Both the position numbers and the translations under genes were made by a program. The notes under the pieces were generated by a model. That model had not been told where the DNA came from and made no database searches. It saw only the letters and a list, made by a program, of their open reading frames with translations. A stretch of 64,000 nt of DNA from Euonymus europaeus (lineage: Eukaryota > Streptophyta > Magnoliopsida > Celastrales > Celastraceae), in contig OY756971.1 of the NCBI GenBank assembly GCA_963580455.1, forward strand, positions 13,291,001-13,355,000, given 5' to 3'. Below are positions 48,301-59,568 of this stretch, in pieces. Numbering within the stretch: the first letter of the stretch is position 1; each line of letters opens with the position of its first letter.

Positions 48301-48949
48301 TTGACATAGAAGAACAATAAAATGTGTACACCGAGCAGCTCTGACAGTCCCAAGTTGCTCAACTCTCTCTATGGAGGAGCTTTTAACAATTTTGTCCATT
48401 CGTCATAGAAAGTTGGTGTTTTGTCATCGAAATAATCTAGGAAGCTTATACTCATAAAATTTGACATACAATAACAATAAAAAGTGTACACCGAGCAACT
48501 TTGGTGCTTCGAAGTTGATCAACTCTCTCTATGGAGGAGCTTATAACGGTTTTGTCCATTTGTCATAGAAATTTAGTGTTTATTCATCGAAATAATCTAG
48601 GAAGCTTATACTCGTAAAATTTGACGTAGAAGCACATTAAAAAGTGTACACCGAGCAACTTTGATGGTCCGAAGTTGCTCAAGTCTCTCTACGGAGGAGC
48701 TTTTAACGGTTTTGTCCATTTGTCATAAAAAGTTGGTGTTTTTGCTTCGAAATAATCTTGAAGCTTATACTCTTAAAATTTGACATAGAAGAACAATAAA
48801 ATGTGTACACCGAGCAGCTCTGACAGTCCAAAGTTGCTAAACTCTCTCTATGGTGGAGCTTTAAACAATTTTGTGCATTTGTCATAGAAAGTCGGGGTTT
48901 TGTCATTGAAATAATCTAGGAAGCTTATACTAATAAAATTAGAAATAGG
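48301..48949 (+). repeat. Four transitional monomers
   Basis: Ordinary monomers between the trimer array and the 14-monomer array. Bases 48703-48906 resemble 50139-50342 at an offset of 1436 (9 monomers), sharing GTTGCTAAACTCTC and GGAGCTTTAAACAA. So the leading monomers of the 14-monomer unit already occur here in another order. Confidence 0.7.
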
Positions 48950-50138
48950 ATAACAATAAAAAGCGTACACCAAGCAACTTTGATGGTCCGAAGTTGCTCA
49001 ACTCTCTCTATGGAAGATATTTTAACGGCTTTGTCCATTTGTCATAGAAAGTTAGTGTTTATTCATCGAAATAATCTAGGAAGCTTATACTCGTAAAATT
49101 TGACATAGAAGCACATTAAAAAGTGTACACCGAGCAACTTTGATGGTCCGAAGTTGCTCAACTCTCTCTACGGAGGTGCTTTAAACGGTTTTTTCTATTT
49201 GTCATAGAAAGTTGGTGTTTTTGCTTCGAAATAATCTTGAAGCTTATACTCGTAAAATTTGACATAAAAGAAAAATAAAATGTGTACACCGAGCAGCTCT
49301 GACAGTCCAAAGTTGCTCAACTGTCTCAATGGTGGAGCTTTTAACAATTTTCTGCATTTGTCATAGAAAGTCAGGGTTTTATCATTGAAATAATCTAGGA
49401 AGCTTATACTCATAAAATTTGAAATAGGATAACAATAAAAAGCATACACCAAGCAACTTTGATGGTCCGAAGCTGCTCAACTCTCTCTATGGAAGATATT
49501 TTAACGGCTTTGTCCATTTGTCATAGAAAGTTAGTGTTTATTCATCGAAATAATCTAGGAAGCTTATACTCGTAAAATTTGACATAGAACCACATTAAAA
49601 AGTGTACACCGGGCAACTTTGATGGTCCGAAGTTGCTCAACTCTCTCTACGGAGGTGCTTTAAACGGTTTTTTCCGTTTGTCATAGAAACTTGGTATTTT
49701 TGCTTCGAAATAATCTTGAAGCTTATACTCGTAAAATTTGACATAGAAGAACAATAAAATGTGCACACCGAGCAGCTCTGACAGTCCAAAATTGCTCAAC
49801 TCTCTCTATGGTGGAGCTTTTAACAATTTTGTGCTTTGTCATAGAAAGTCGGGGTTTTGTCATTGAAAAAATCAAGGAAGCTTATACTCATAAAATTTGA
49901 AATAGGATAACAATAAAAAGCGTACACCAAGCACCTTTGATGGTCCGAAGTTGCTCAACTCTCTATATGAAAGATATTTTAACGGGTTTGTCCATTTGTC
50001 ATAGAAAGTTAGTGTTTATTCATCGAAATAATCTAGGAAGCTTGTACTAGTAAAATTTGACGTAGAAGCACATTAAAAAGTGTACACCGAGCAACTTTGA
50101 TGGTCCGAAGTTGCTCAAGTCTCTCTACGGAGGAGCTT
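48950..50138 (+). repeat. 14-monomer HOR, partial leftmost copy
   Basis: It matches 51187-52375 at an offset of 2237. Shared marks include GTGCTTTAAACGGTTTTTTCC tails, GAACCACATT (49587/51825 region), GTGCACACCGAGCAG (49761/51998) and the 2-bp loss in TTTTGTGCTTTGTC (near 49830/52067). To the left of about 48950 the match is lost, so this is the visible start of the unit. Confidence 0.8.
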
Positions 50139-52375
50139 TTAACGGTTTTGTCCATTTGTCATAGAAAGTTGGTGTTTTTGCTTCGAAATAATCTTGAAGC
50201 TTATACTCGTAAAATTTGACATAGAAGAACAATAAAATGTGTACACCGAGCAGCTCTTACAGTCCAAAGTTGCTAAACTCTCTCTATGGTGGAGCTTTAA
50301 ACAATTTTGTGCATTTGTCATAGAAAGTCGGGGTTTTGTCATTGAAAAAATCTAGGAAGCTTATACTCATAAAATTTGAAATAGGATAACAATAAAAAGC
50401 GTACACCGAGCAACTTTGATGGTCCGAAGTTGCTCAACTCTCTCTATGGAAGATATTTTAACGGGTTTGTCCATTTGCCATAGAAAGATAGTGTTTTGCC
50501 ATCGAAATAATCTAGGAAGCTCATACTCATAAAATTTGACATAAAATAACAATAAAAAGTGTACGCCGAGCAAGTTTGGTGGTTCGAAGTTGATAAACTC
50601 TTTCTATGGAGGAGCTTTTAACGGTTTTGTCCATTTGTCATAGAATGTTAGTGTTTATTCATCGAAATAATCTAGGAAGCTTATACTCGTAGAATTTTAC
50701 ATAGAAGCACATTAAAAAGGGTACACCGAGCAACTTTGACGGTCCGAACTTGCTCGACTCTCTCTATGGAGGACCTTTTTAACGGCTTTGTCCGTTTTTC
50801 ATAGAAAGTTAGTGTTTATTCATCGAAATAATCTAGGAAGCTTATACTCGTAGAATTTGATATAGAAGAACATTAAAAAGTGTACACCGTGCAACTCTGA
50901 TGCTCCGAAATTGCTCAACTCTCTCTACGGAGGAGCTTTTAAATGTTTTGTCCATTTGTCATAGAAAGTTGGTGTTTTTGCTTCGAAATAATCTTGAAGC
51001 TTATACTCGTAAAATTTGACATAGAAGAAAAATAAAATGTGTGCACCGAGCAGCTCTGACAGTCCAAAGTTGCTCAACTGTCTCAATGGTGAAGCTTTTA
51101 ACAATTTTCTGCATTTGTCATAGAAAGTCAGGGTTTTATCATTGAAATAATCTAGGAAGCTTATACTCATAAAATTTGAAATAGGATAACAATAAAAAGC
51201 GTACACCAAGCAAGTTTGATGGTCCGAAGTTGCTCAACTCTCTCTATGGAAGATATTTTAACGGCTTTGTCCATTTGTCATAGAAAGTTAGTGTTTATTC
51301 ATCGAAATAATCTAGGAAGCTTATACTCGTAAAATTTGACATAGAAGCACATTAAAAAGTGTACACCGGGCAACTTTGATGGTCCGAAGTTGCTCAACTC
51401 TCTCTAAGGAGGTGCTTTAAACGGTTTTTTCCATTTGTCATAGAAAGTTGGTGTTTTTGCTTCGAAATAATCTTGAAGCTTATACTCGTAAAATTTGACA
51501 TAAAAGAAAAATAAAATGTGTACACCGAGCAGCTCTGACAGTCCAAAGTTGCTCAACTGTTTCAATGGTGGAGCTTTTTAACAATTTTCTGCATTTGTCA
51601 TAGAAAGTCAGGGTTTTATCATTGAAATAATCTAGGAAGCCTATACTCATAAAATTTGAAATAGGATAACAATAAAAAGCGTACACCAAGCAACTTTGAT
51701 GGTCCGAAGTTGCTCAACTCTCTCTATGGAAGATATTTTAACGGATTTGTCCATTTGTCATAGAAAGTTAGTGTTTATTCATCGAAATAATCTAGGAAGC
51801 TTATACTCGTAAAATTTGACATAGAACCACATTAAAAAGTGTACACCGGGCAACTTTGATGGTCCGAAGTTGCTCAACTATCTCTACGGAGGTGCTTTAA
51901 ACGGTTTTTTCCATTTGTCATAGAAACTTGGTGTTTTTGCTTCGAAATAATCTTGAAGCTTATACTCGTAAAATTTGACATAGAAGAACAATAAAATGTG
52001 CACACCGAGCAGCTCTGACAGTCCAAAATTGCTCAACTCTCTCTATGGTGGAGCTTTTAACAATTTTGTGCTTTGTCATAGAAAGTCGGGGTTTTGTCAT
52101 TGAAAAAATCTAGGAAGCTTATACTCATAAAATTTGAAATAGGATAACAATAAAAAGCGTACACCAAGCAACTTTGATGGTCCGAAGTTGCTCAACTCTC
52201 TATATGAAAGATATTTTAACGGGTTTGTCCATTTGTCATAGAAAGTTAGTGTTTATTCATCGAAATAATCTAGGAAGCTTGTACTAGTAAAATTTGACGT
52301 AGAAGCACATTAAAAAGTGTACACCGAGCAACTTTGATGGTCTTAAGTTGCGCAAGTCTCTCTACGGAGGAGCTT
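50139..52375 (+). repeat. 14-monomer HOR, copy 1 (2237 bp)
   Basis: Same order of monomers as the copies to the right except about 50570-50900, where two monomers of another kind occur: GTACGCCGAGCAAGTTTGG with AGAATGTTAGTG, then GACGGTCCGAACTTGCTCGAC. It also lacks the GTCGGTGTTTTTGC chimeric tail found in copies 2-6 and has one additional T at 51574 (GAGCTTTTTAAC). It is therefore the most distinct member of the array. Confidence 0.8.
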
Positions 52376-52804
52376 TTAACGGTTTTGTCCATTTGTCATA
52401 GAAAGTTGGTGTTTTTGCTTCGAAATAATCTTGAAGCTTATACTCGTAAAATTTGACATAGAAGAACAATAAAATGTGTACACCGAGCAGCTCTTACAGT
52501 CCAAAGTTGCTAAACTCTCTCTATGGTGGAGCTTTAAACAATTTTGTGCATTTGTCATAGAAAGTCGGGGTTTTGTCATTGAAAAAATCTAGGAAGCTTA
52601 TACTCATAAAATTTGAAATAGGATAACAATAAAAAGCGTACACCGAGCAACTTTGATGGTCCGAAGTTGCTCAACTCTCTCTATGGAAGATATTTTAACG
52701 GCTTTGTCCATTTGCCATAGAAAGTTAGTGTTTTGCCATCGAAATAGTCTAGGAAGCTCATACTCATAAAATTTGACATAAAATAACAATAAAAAGTGTA
52801 CGCC

Positions 52805-52832
52805 GAGCAACTTTGATGGTCCGAAGTTGCTC
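52805..52832. other. Perfect 9-bp inverted repeat in the monomer core (example)
   Basis: GAGCAACTT at 52805-52813 and AAGTTGCTC at 52824-52832 are exact reverse complements around a 10-base spacer (TGATGGTCCG). The same dyad lies at this position in a large share of the monomers. Others carry one mismatch or a G-T type change (GAGCAGCTT with AAGTTGCTC). A stem-loop or cruciform could form, or a dimeric protein could bind; neither is shown. Confidence 0.85.
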
Positions 52833-53160
52833 AACTCTCTCTATGGAAGATATTTTAACGGCTTTGTCCATTTGTCATAGAAAGTTAGTGTTTATTCATC
52901 GAAATAATCTAGGAAGCCTATACTCGTAAAATTTGACATAGAAGCACATTAAAAAGTGTAAACCGAGCAACTTTGATGGTCCGAAGTTGCTCAACTCTCT
53001 CTACGGAGGTGCTTTGAACGGTTTTTTCCATTTGTCATAGAAAGTTGGTGTTTTTGCTTCGAAATAATCTTGAAGCTTATACTCGTAAAATTTGACATAG
53101 AAGAACAATAAAATGTGTACACCGAGCAGCTCTGACAGTCCAAAATTACTCAACTCTCTC

Positions 53161-53220
53161 TATGGTGGAGCTTTTAACAATTTTGTGCACTTGTCATGGA
53201 AAGTCGGTGTTTTTGCTTCG
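53161..53220 (+). other. Chimeric monomer tail marking copies 2-6 of the 14-monomer unit
   Basis: The left part (GGTGGAGCTTTTAACAATTTTGTGCAC) belongs to monomers that normally end GTCGGGGTTTTGTCATTG. The right part (GGTGTTTTTGCTTCG) belongs to another type. They join at AAAGTCGGTG. The same join is seen near 55450, 57685, 60395 and 62630 and is absent at 50930-50990 in copy 1. Confidence 0.8.
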
Positions 53221-54609
53221 AAATAATCTTGAAGCTTATACTCGTAAAATTTGACATAGAAGAAAAATAAAATGTGTACACCGAGCAGCTCTGACAGTCC
53301 AAAGTTGCTCAACTGTCTCAATGGTGAAGCTTTTAACAATTTTCTGCATTTGTCATAGAAAGTCAGGGTTTTATCATTGAAATAATCTAGGAAGCTTATA
53401 CTCATAAAATTTGAAATAGGATAACAATAAAAAGCGTACACCAAGCAACTTTGATGTTCCGAAGTTGCTCAACTCTCTCTATGGAAGATATTTTAACGGC
53501 TTTGTCCATTTGTCATAGAAAGTTAGTGTTTATTCATCGAAATAATCTAGGAAGCTTATACTCGTAAAATTTGACATAGAAGCACATTAAAAAGTGTACA
53601 CCGGGCAACTTTGATGGTCCGAAGTTGCTCAACTCTCTCTACGGAGGTGCTTTAAACGGTTTTTTCCATTTGTCATAGAAAGTTGGTGTTTTTGCTTCGA
53701 AATAATCTTGAAGCTTATACTCGTAAAATTTGAAATAAAAGAAAAATAAAATGTGTACACCGAGCAGCTCTGACAGTCCAAAGTTGCTCAACTGTCTCAA
53801 TGGTGAAGCTTTTAACAATTTTCTGCATTTGTCATAGAAAGTCAGGGTTTTATCATTGAAATAATCTAGGAAGCTTATACTCATAAAATTTGAAATAGGA
53901 TAACAATAAAAAGCGTACACCAAGCAACTTTGATGGTCCGAAGTTGCTCAACTCTCTCTATGGAAGATATTTTAACGGCTTTGTCCATTTTTCATAGAAA
54001 GTTAGTGTTTATTCATCGAAATAATCTAGGAAGCTTATACTCGTAAAATTTGACATAGAAGCACATTAAAAAGTGTACACCGGGCAACTTTGATGGTCCG
54101 AAGTTGCTCAACTCTCTCTACGGAGGTGCTTTAAACGGTTTTTTCCATTTGTCATAGAAACTTGGTGTTTTTGCTTCGAAATAATCTTGAAGCTTATACT
54201 CGTAAAATTTGACATAGAAGAACAATAAAATGTGCACACCGAGCAGCTCTGACAGTCCAAAATTGCTCAACTCTCTCTATGGTGGAGCTTTTAACAGTTT
54301 TGTGCTTTGTCATAGAAAGTCGGGGTTTTGTCATTGAAAAAATCTAGGAAGCTTATACTCATAAAATTTGAAATAGGATAACAATAAAAAGCGTACACCA
54401 AGCAACTTTGATGGTCCGAAGTTGCTCAACTCTCTATATGAAAGATATTTTAACGGGTTTGTCCATTTGTCATAGAAAGTTAGTGTTTATTCATCGAAAT
54501 AATCTAGGAAGCTTGTACTAGTAAAATTTGACGTAGAAGCACATTAAAAAGTGTACACCGAGCAACTTTGATGGTCCGAAGTTGCGCAAGTCTCTCTACG
54601 GAGGAGCTT

Positions 54610-56855
54610 TTAACGGTTTTGTCCATTTGTCATAGAAAGTTGGTGTTTTTGCTTCGAAATAATCTTGAAGCTTATACTCGTAAAATTTGACATAGAAGAA
54701 CAATAAAATGTGTACACCGAGCAGCTCTTACAGTCCAAAGTTGCTAAACTCTCTCTATGGTGGAGCTTTAAACAATTTTGTGCATTTGTCATAGAAAGTC
54801 GGAGTTTTGTCATTGAAAAAATCTAGGAAGCTTATACTCATAAAATTTGAAATAGGATAACAATAAAAAGCGTACACCGAGCAACTTTGATGGTCCGAAG
54901 TTGCTCAACTCTCTCTATGGAAGATATTTTAACGGCTTTGTCCATTTGCCATAGAAAGTTAGTGTTTTGCCATCGAAATAGTCTAGGAAGCTCATACTCA
55001 TAAAATTTGACATAAAATTTGACATAAAATAACAATAAAAAGTGTACGCCGAGCAACTTTGATGGTCCGAAGTTGCTCAACTCTCTCTATGGAAGATATT
55101 TTAACGGCTTTGTCCATTTGTCATAGAAAGTTAGTGTTTATTCATCGAAATAATCTAGGAAGCCTATACTCGTAAAATTTGACATAGAAGCACATTAAAA
55201 AGTGTAAACCGAGCAACTTTGATGGTCCGAAGTTGCTCAACTCTCTCTACGGAGGTGCTTTGAACGGTTTTTTCCATTTGTCATAGAAAGTTGGTGTTTT
55301 TGCTTCGAAATAATCTTGAAGCTTATACTCGTAAAATTTGACATAGAAGAACAATAAAATGTGTACACCGAGCAGCTCTGACAGTCCAAAATTACTCAAC
55401 TCTCTCTATGGTGGAGCTTTTAACAATTTTGTGCACTTGTCATGGAAAGTCGGTGTTTTTGCTTCGAAATAATCTTGAAGCTTATACTCGTAAAATGTGA
55501 CATAGAAGAAAAATAAAATGTGTACACCGAGCAGCTCTGACAGTCCAAAGTTGCTCAACTGTCTCAATGGTGAAGCTTTTAACAATTTTCTGCATTTGTC
55601 ATAGAAAGTCAGGGTTTTATCATTGAAATAATCTAGGAAGCTTATACTCATAAAATTTGAAATAGGATAACAATAAAAAGCGTACACCAAGCAACTTTGA
55701 TGGTCCGAAGTTGCTCAACTCTCTCTATGGAAGATATTTTAACGGCTTTGTCCATTTGTCATAGAAAGTTAGTGTTTATTCATCGAAATAATCTAGGAAG
55801 CTTATACTCGTAAAATTTGACATAGAAGCACATTAAAAAGTGTACACCGGGCAACTTTGATGGTCCGAAGTTGCTCAACTCTCTCTACGGAGGTGCTTTA
55901 AACGGTTTTTTCCATTTGTCATAGAAAGTTGGTGTTTTTGCTTCGAAATAATCTTGAAGCTTATACTCGTAAAATTTGACATAAAAGAAAAATAAAATGT
56001 GTACACCGAGCAGCTTTGACAGTCCAAAGTTGCTCAACTGTCTCAATGGTGAAGCTTTTAACAATTTTCTGCATTTGTCATAGAAAGTCAGGGTTTTATC
56101 ATTGAAATAATCTAGGAAGCTTATACTCATAAAATTTGAAATAGGATAACAATAAAAAGCGTACACCAAGCAAGTTTGATGGTCCGAAGTTGCTCAACTC
56201 TCTCTATGGAAGATATTTTAACGGCTTTGTCCATTTGTCATAGAAAGTTAGTGTTTATTCATCGAAATAATCTAGGAAGCTTATACTCGTAAAATTTGAC
56301 ATAGAAGCACATTAAAAAGTGTACACCGGGCAACTTTGATGGTCCGAAGTTGCTCAACTCTCTCTACGGAGGTGCTTTAAACGGTTTTTTCCATTTGTCA
56401 TAGAAACTTGGTGTTTTTGCTTCGAAATAATCTTGAAGCTTATACTCGTAAAATTTGACATAGAAGAACAATAAAATGTGCACACCGAGCAGCTCTGACA
56501 GTCCAAAATTGCTCAACTCTCTCTATGGTGGAGCTTTTAACAGTTTTGTGCTTTGTCATAGAAAGTCGGGGTTTTGTCATTGAAAAAATCTAGGAAGCTT
56601 ATACTCATAAAATTTGAAATAGGATAACAATAAAAAGCGTACACCAAGCAACTTTGATGGTCCGAAGTTGCTCAACTCTCTATATGAAAGATATTTTAAC
56701 GGGTTTGTCCATTTGTCATAGAAAGTTAGTGTTTATTCATCGAAATAATCTAGGAAGCTTGTACTAGTAAAATTTGACGTAGAAGCACATTAAAAAGTGT
56801 ACACCGAGCAACTTTGATGGTCCGAAGTTGCGCAAGTCTCTCTACGGAGGAGCTT
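54610..56855 (+). repeat. 14-monomer HOR, copy 3 (2246 bp, with 12-bp duplication)
   Basis: As copy 2, but 12 bp longer because of a tandem duplication at 55002-55025. 479-bp sub-units are anchored at 55406 and 55885. It shares GAAATAGTCTAGG and GTTGCGCAAGTC (near 56827) with copy 2. GGAGTTTTG at 54801 is private. Confidence 0.88.
55002..55025 (+). repeat. 12-bp tandem duplication inside a monomer
   Basis: AAAATTTGACAT occurs twice in a row (55002-55013 and 55014-55025), followed by AAAATAACAATAAAAAG. The other 14-monomer copies have it once at the same place (for example near 52769 and 57247). This accounts for the 2246-bp length of copy 3 against 2234. Confidence 0.92.
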
Positions 56856-59568
56856 TTAACGGTTTTGTCCATTTGTCATAGAAAGTTGGTGTTTTTGCTT
56901 CGAAATAATCTTGAAGCTTATACTCGTACAATTTGACATAGAAGAACAATAAAATGTGTACACCGAGCAGCTCTTACAGTCCAAAGTTGCTAAACTCTCT
57001 CTATGGTGGAGCTTTAAACAATTTTGTGCATTTGTCATAGAAAGTCGGGGTTTTGTCATTGAAAAAATCTAGGAAGCTTATACTCATAAAATTTGAAATA
57101 GGATAACAATAAAAAGCGTACACCGAGCAACTTTGATGGTCCGAAGTTGCTCAACTCTCTCTATGGAAGATATTTTAACGGCTTTGTCCATTTGCCATAG
57201 AAAGTTAGTGTTTTGCCATCGAAATAGTCTAGGAAGCTCATACTCATAAAATTTGACATAAAATAACAATAAAAAGTGTACGCCGAGCAACTTTGATGGT
57301 CCGAAGTTGCTCAACTCTCTCTATGGAAGATATTTTAACGGCTTTGTCCATTTGTCATAGAAAGTTAGTGTTTATTCATCGAAATAATCTAGGAAGCCTA
57401 TACTCGTAAAATTTGACATAGAAGCACATTAAAAAGTGTAAACCGAGCAACTTTGATGGTCCGAAGTTGCTCAACTCTCTCTACGGAGGTGCTTTGAACG
57501 GTTTTTTCCATTTGTCATAGAAAGTTGGTGTTTTTGCTTCGAAATAATCTTGAAGCTTATACTCGTAAAATTTGACATAGAAGAACAATAAAATGTGTAC
57601 ACCGAGCAGCTCTGACAGTCCAAAATTACTCAACTCTCTCTATGGTGGAGCTTTTAACAATTTTGTGCACTTGTCATGGAAAGTCGGTGTTTTTGCTTCG
57701 AAATAATCTTGAAGCTTATACTCGTAAAATTTGACATAGAAGAAAAATAAAATGTGTACACCGAGCAGCTCTGACAGTCCAAAGTTGCTCAACTGTCTCA
57801 ATGGTGAAGCTTTTAACAATTTTCTGCATTTGTCATAGAAAGTCAGGGTTTTATCATTGAAATAATCTAGGAAGCTTATACTCATAAAATTTGAAATAGG
57901 ATAACAATAAAAAGCGTACACCAAGCAACTTTGATGGTCCGAAGTTGCTCAACTCTCTCTATGGAAGATATTTTAACGGCTTTGTCCATTTGTCATAGAA
58001 AGTTAGTGTTTATTCATCGAAATAATCTAGGAAGCTTATACTCGTAAAATTTGACATAGAAGCACATTAAAAAGTGTACACCGGGCAACTTTGATGGTCC
58101 GAAGTTGCTCAACTCTCTCTACGGAGGTGCTTTAAACGGTTTTTTCCATTTGTCATAGAAAGTTGGTGTTTTTGCTTCGAAATAATCTTGAAGCTTATAC
58201 TCGTAAAATTTGACATAAAAGAAAAATAAAATGTGTACACCGAGCAGCTCTGACAGTCCAAAGTTGCTCAACTGTCTCAATGGTGAAGCTTTTAACAATT
58301 TTCTGCATTTGTCATAGAAAGTCAGGGTTTTATCATTGAAATAATCTAGGAAGTTTATACTCATAAAATTTGAAATAGGATAACAATAAAAAGCGTACAC
58401 CAAGCAACTTTGATGGTCCGAAGTTGCTCAACTCTCTCTATGGAAGATATTTTAACGGCTTTGTCCATTTGTCATAGAAAGTTAGTGTTTATTCATCGAA
58501 ATAATCTAGGAAGCTTATACTCGTAAAATTTGACATAGAAGCACATTAAAAAGTGTACACCGGGCAACTTTGATGGTCTGAAGTTGCTCAACTCTCTCTA
58601 CGGAGGTGCTTTAAACGGTTTTTTCCATTTGTCATAGAAAGTTGGTGTTTTTGCTTCGAAATAATCTTGAAGCTTATACTCGTAAAATTTGACATAAAAG
58701 AAAAATAAAATGTGTACACCGAGCAGCTCTGACAGTCCAAAGTTGCTCAACTGTTTCAATGGTGGAGCTTTTAACAATTTTCTGCATTTGTCATGGAAAG
58801 TCAGGGTTTTATCATTGAAATAATCTAGGAAGCCTATACTCATAAAATTTGAAATAGGATAACAATAAAAAGCGTACACCAAGCAACTTTGATGGTCCGA
58901 AGTTGCTCAACTCTCTCTATGGAAGATATTTTAACGGCTTTGTCCATTTGTCATAGAAAGTTAGTGTTTATTCATCGAAATAATCTAGGAAGCTTATACT
59001 CGTAAAATTTGACATAGAACCACATTAAAAAGTGTACACCGGGCAACTTTGATGGTCCGAAGTTGCTCAACTATCTCTACGGAGGTGCTTTAAACGGTTT
59101 TTTCCATTTGTCATAGAAACTTGGTGTTTTTGCTTCGAAATAATCTTGAAGCTTATACTCGTAAAATTTGACATAGAAGAACAATAAAAAGTGCACACCG
59201 AGCAGCTCTGACAGTCCAAAATTGCTCAACTCTCTCTATGGTGGAGCTTTTAACAATTTTGTGCTTTGTCATAGAAAGTCGGGGTTTTGTCATTGAAAAA
59301 ATCTAGGAAGCTTATACTCATAAAATTTGAAATAGGATAACAATAAAAAGCGTACACCAAGCAACTTTGATGGTCCGAAGTTGCTCAACTCTCTATATGA
59401 AAGATATTTTAACGGGTTTGTCCATTAGTCATAGAAAGTTAGTGTTTATTCATCGAAATAATCTAGGAAGCTTGTACTAGTAAAATTTGACGTAGAAGCA
59501 CATTAAAAAGTGTACACCGAGCAACTTTGATGGTCCGAAGTTGCTCAAGTCTCTCTACGGAGGAGCTT
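56856..59568 (+). repeat. 17-monomer hybrid HOR, copy 4 (2713 bp)
   Basis: This copy has three 479-bp sub-units (anchors 57640, 58119 and 58598) where the others have two. Its left part carries marks of copies 2 and 3 (GAAATAGTCTAGG near 57223, TCTCAATGGTGAAGC at 57796 and 58275). Its right part carries marks of copies 5 and 6 (TTTCAATGGTGGAGC at 58754, GAACCACATT near 59018, CAACTATCTCTACGG near 59068, CCATTAGTCATAG near 59422). It reads as the product of one unequal exchange displaced by three monomers. Confidence 0.87.
58119..59076 (+). repeat. Two tandem 3-monomer sub-units (479 bp each)
   Basis: Bases 58119-58597 and 58598-59076 are direct 479-bp repeats within copy 4. They differ at TCTCAATGGTGAAGC against TTTCAATGGTGGAGC and at GAAGTTTATAC (58350) against GAAGCCTATAC (58829). 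Single copies of one or other form occur in the remaining units, so the number of trimers is the variable part of this HOR. Confidence 0.85.

Larger units (their letters stand above)
52376..54609 (+). repeat. 14-monomer HOR, copy 2 (2234 bp)
   Basis: The unit is counted from the GGTTTTGTCC next to the stop of a recurring minus-strand frame. It contains the chimeric monomer at 53161-53220, two 3-monomer sub-units with 479-bp spacing (anchors 53160 and 53639), GAAATAGTCTAGG near 52743 and GTTGCGCAAGTC near 54582. It groups with copy 3. Confidence 0.88.
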
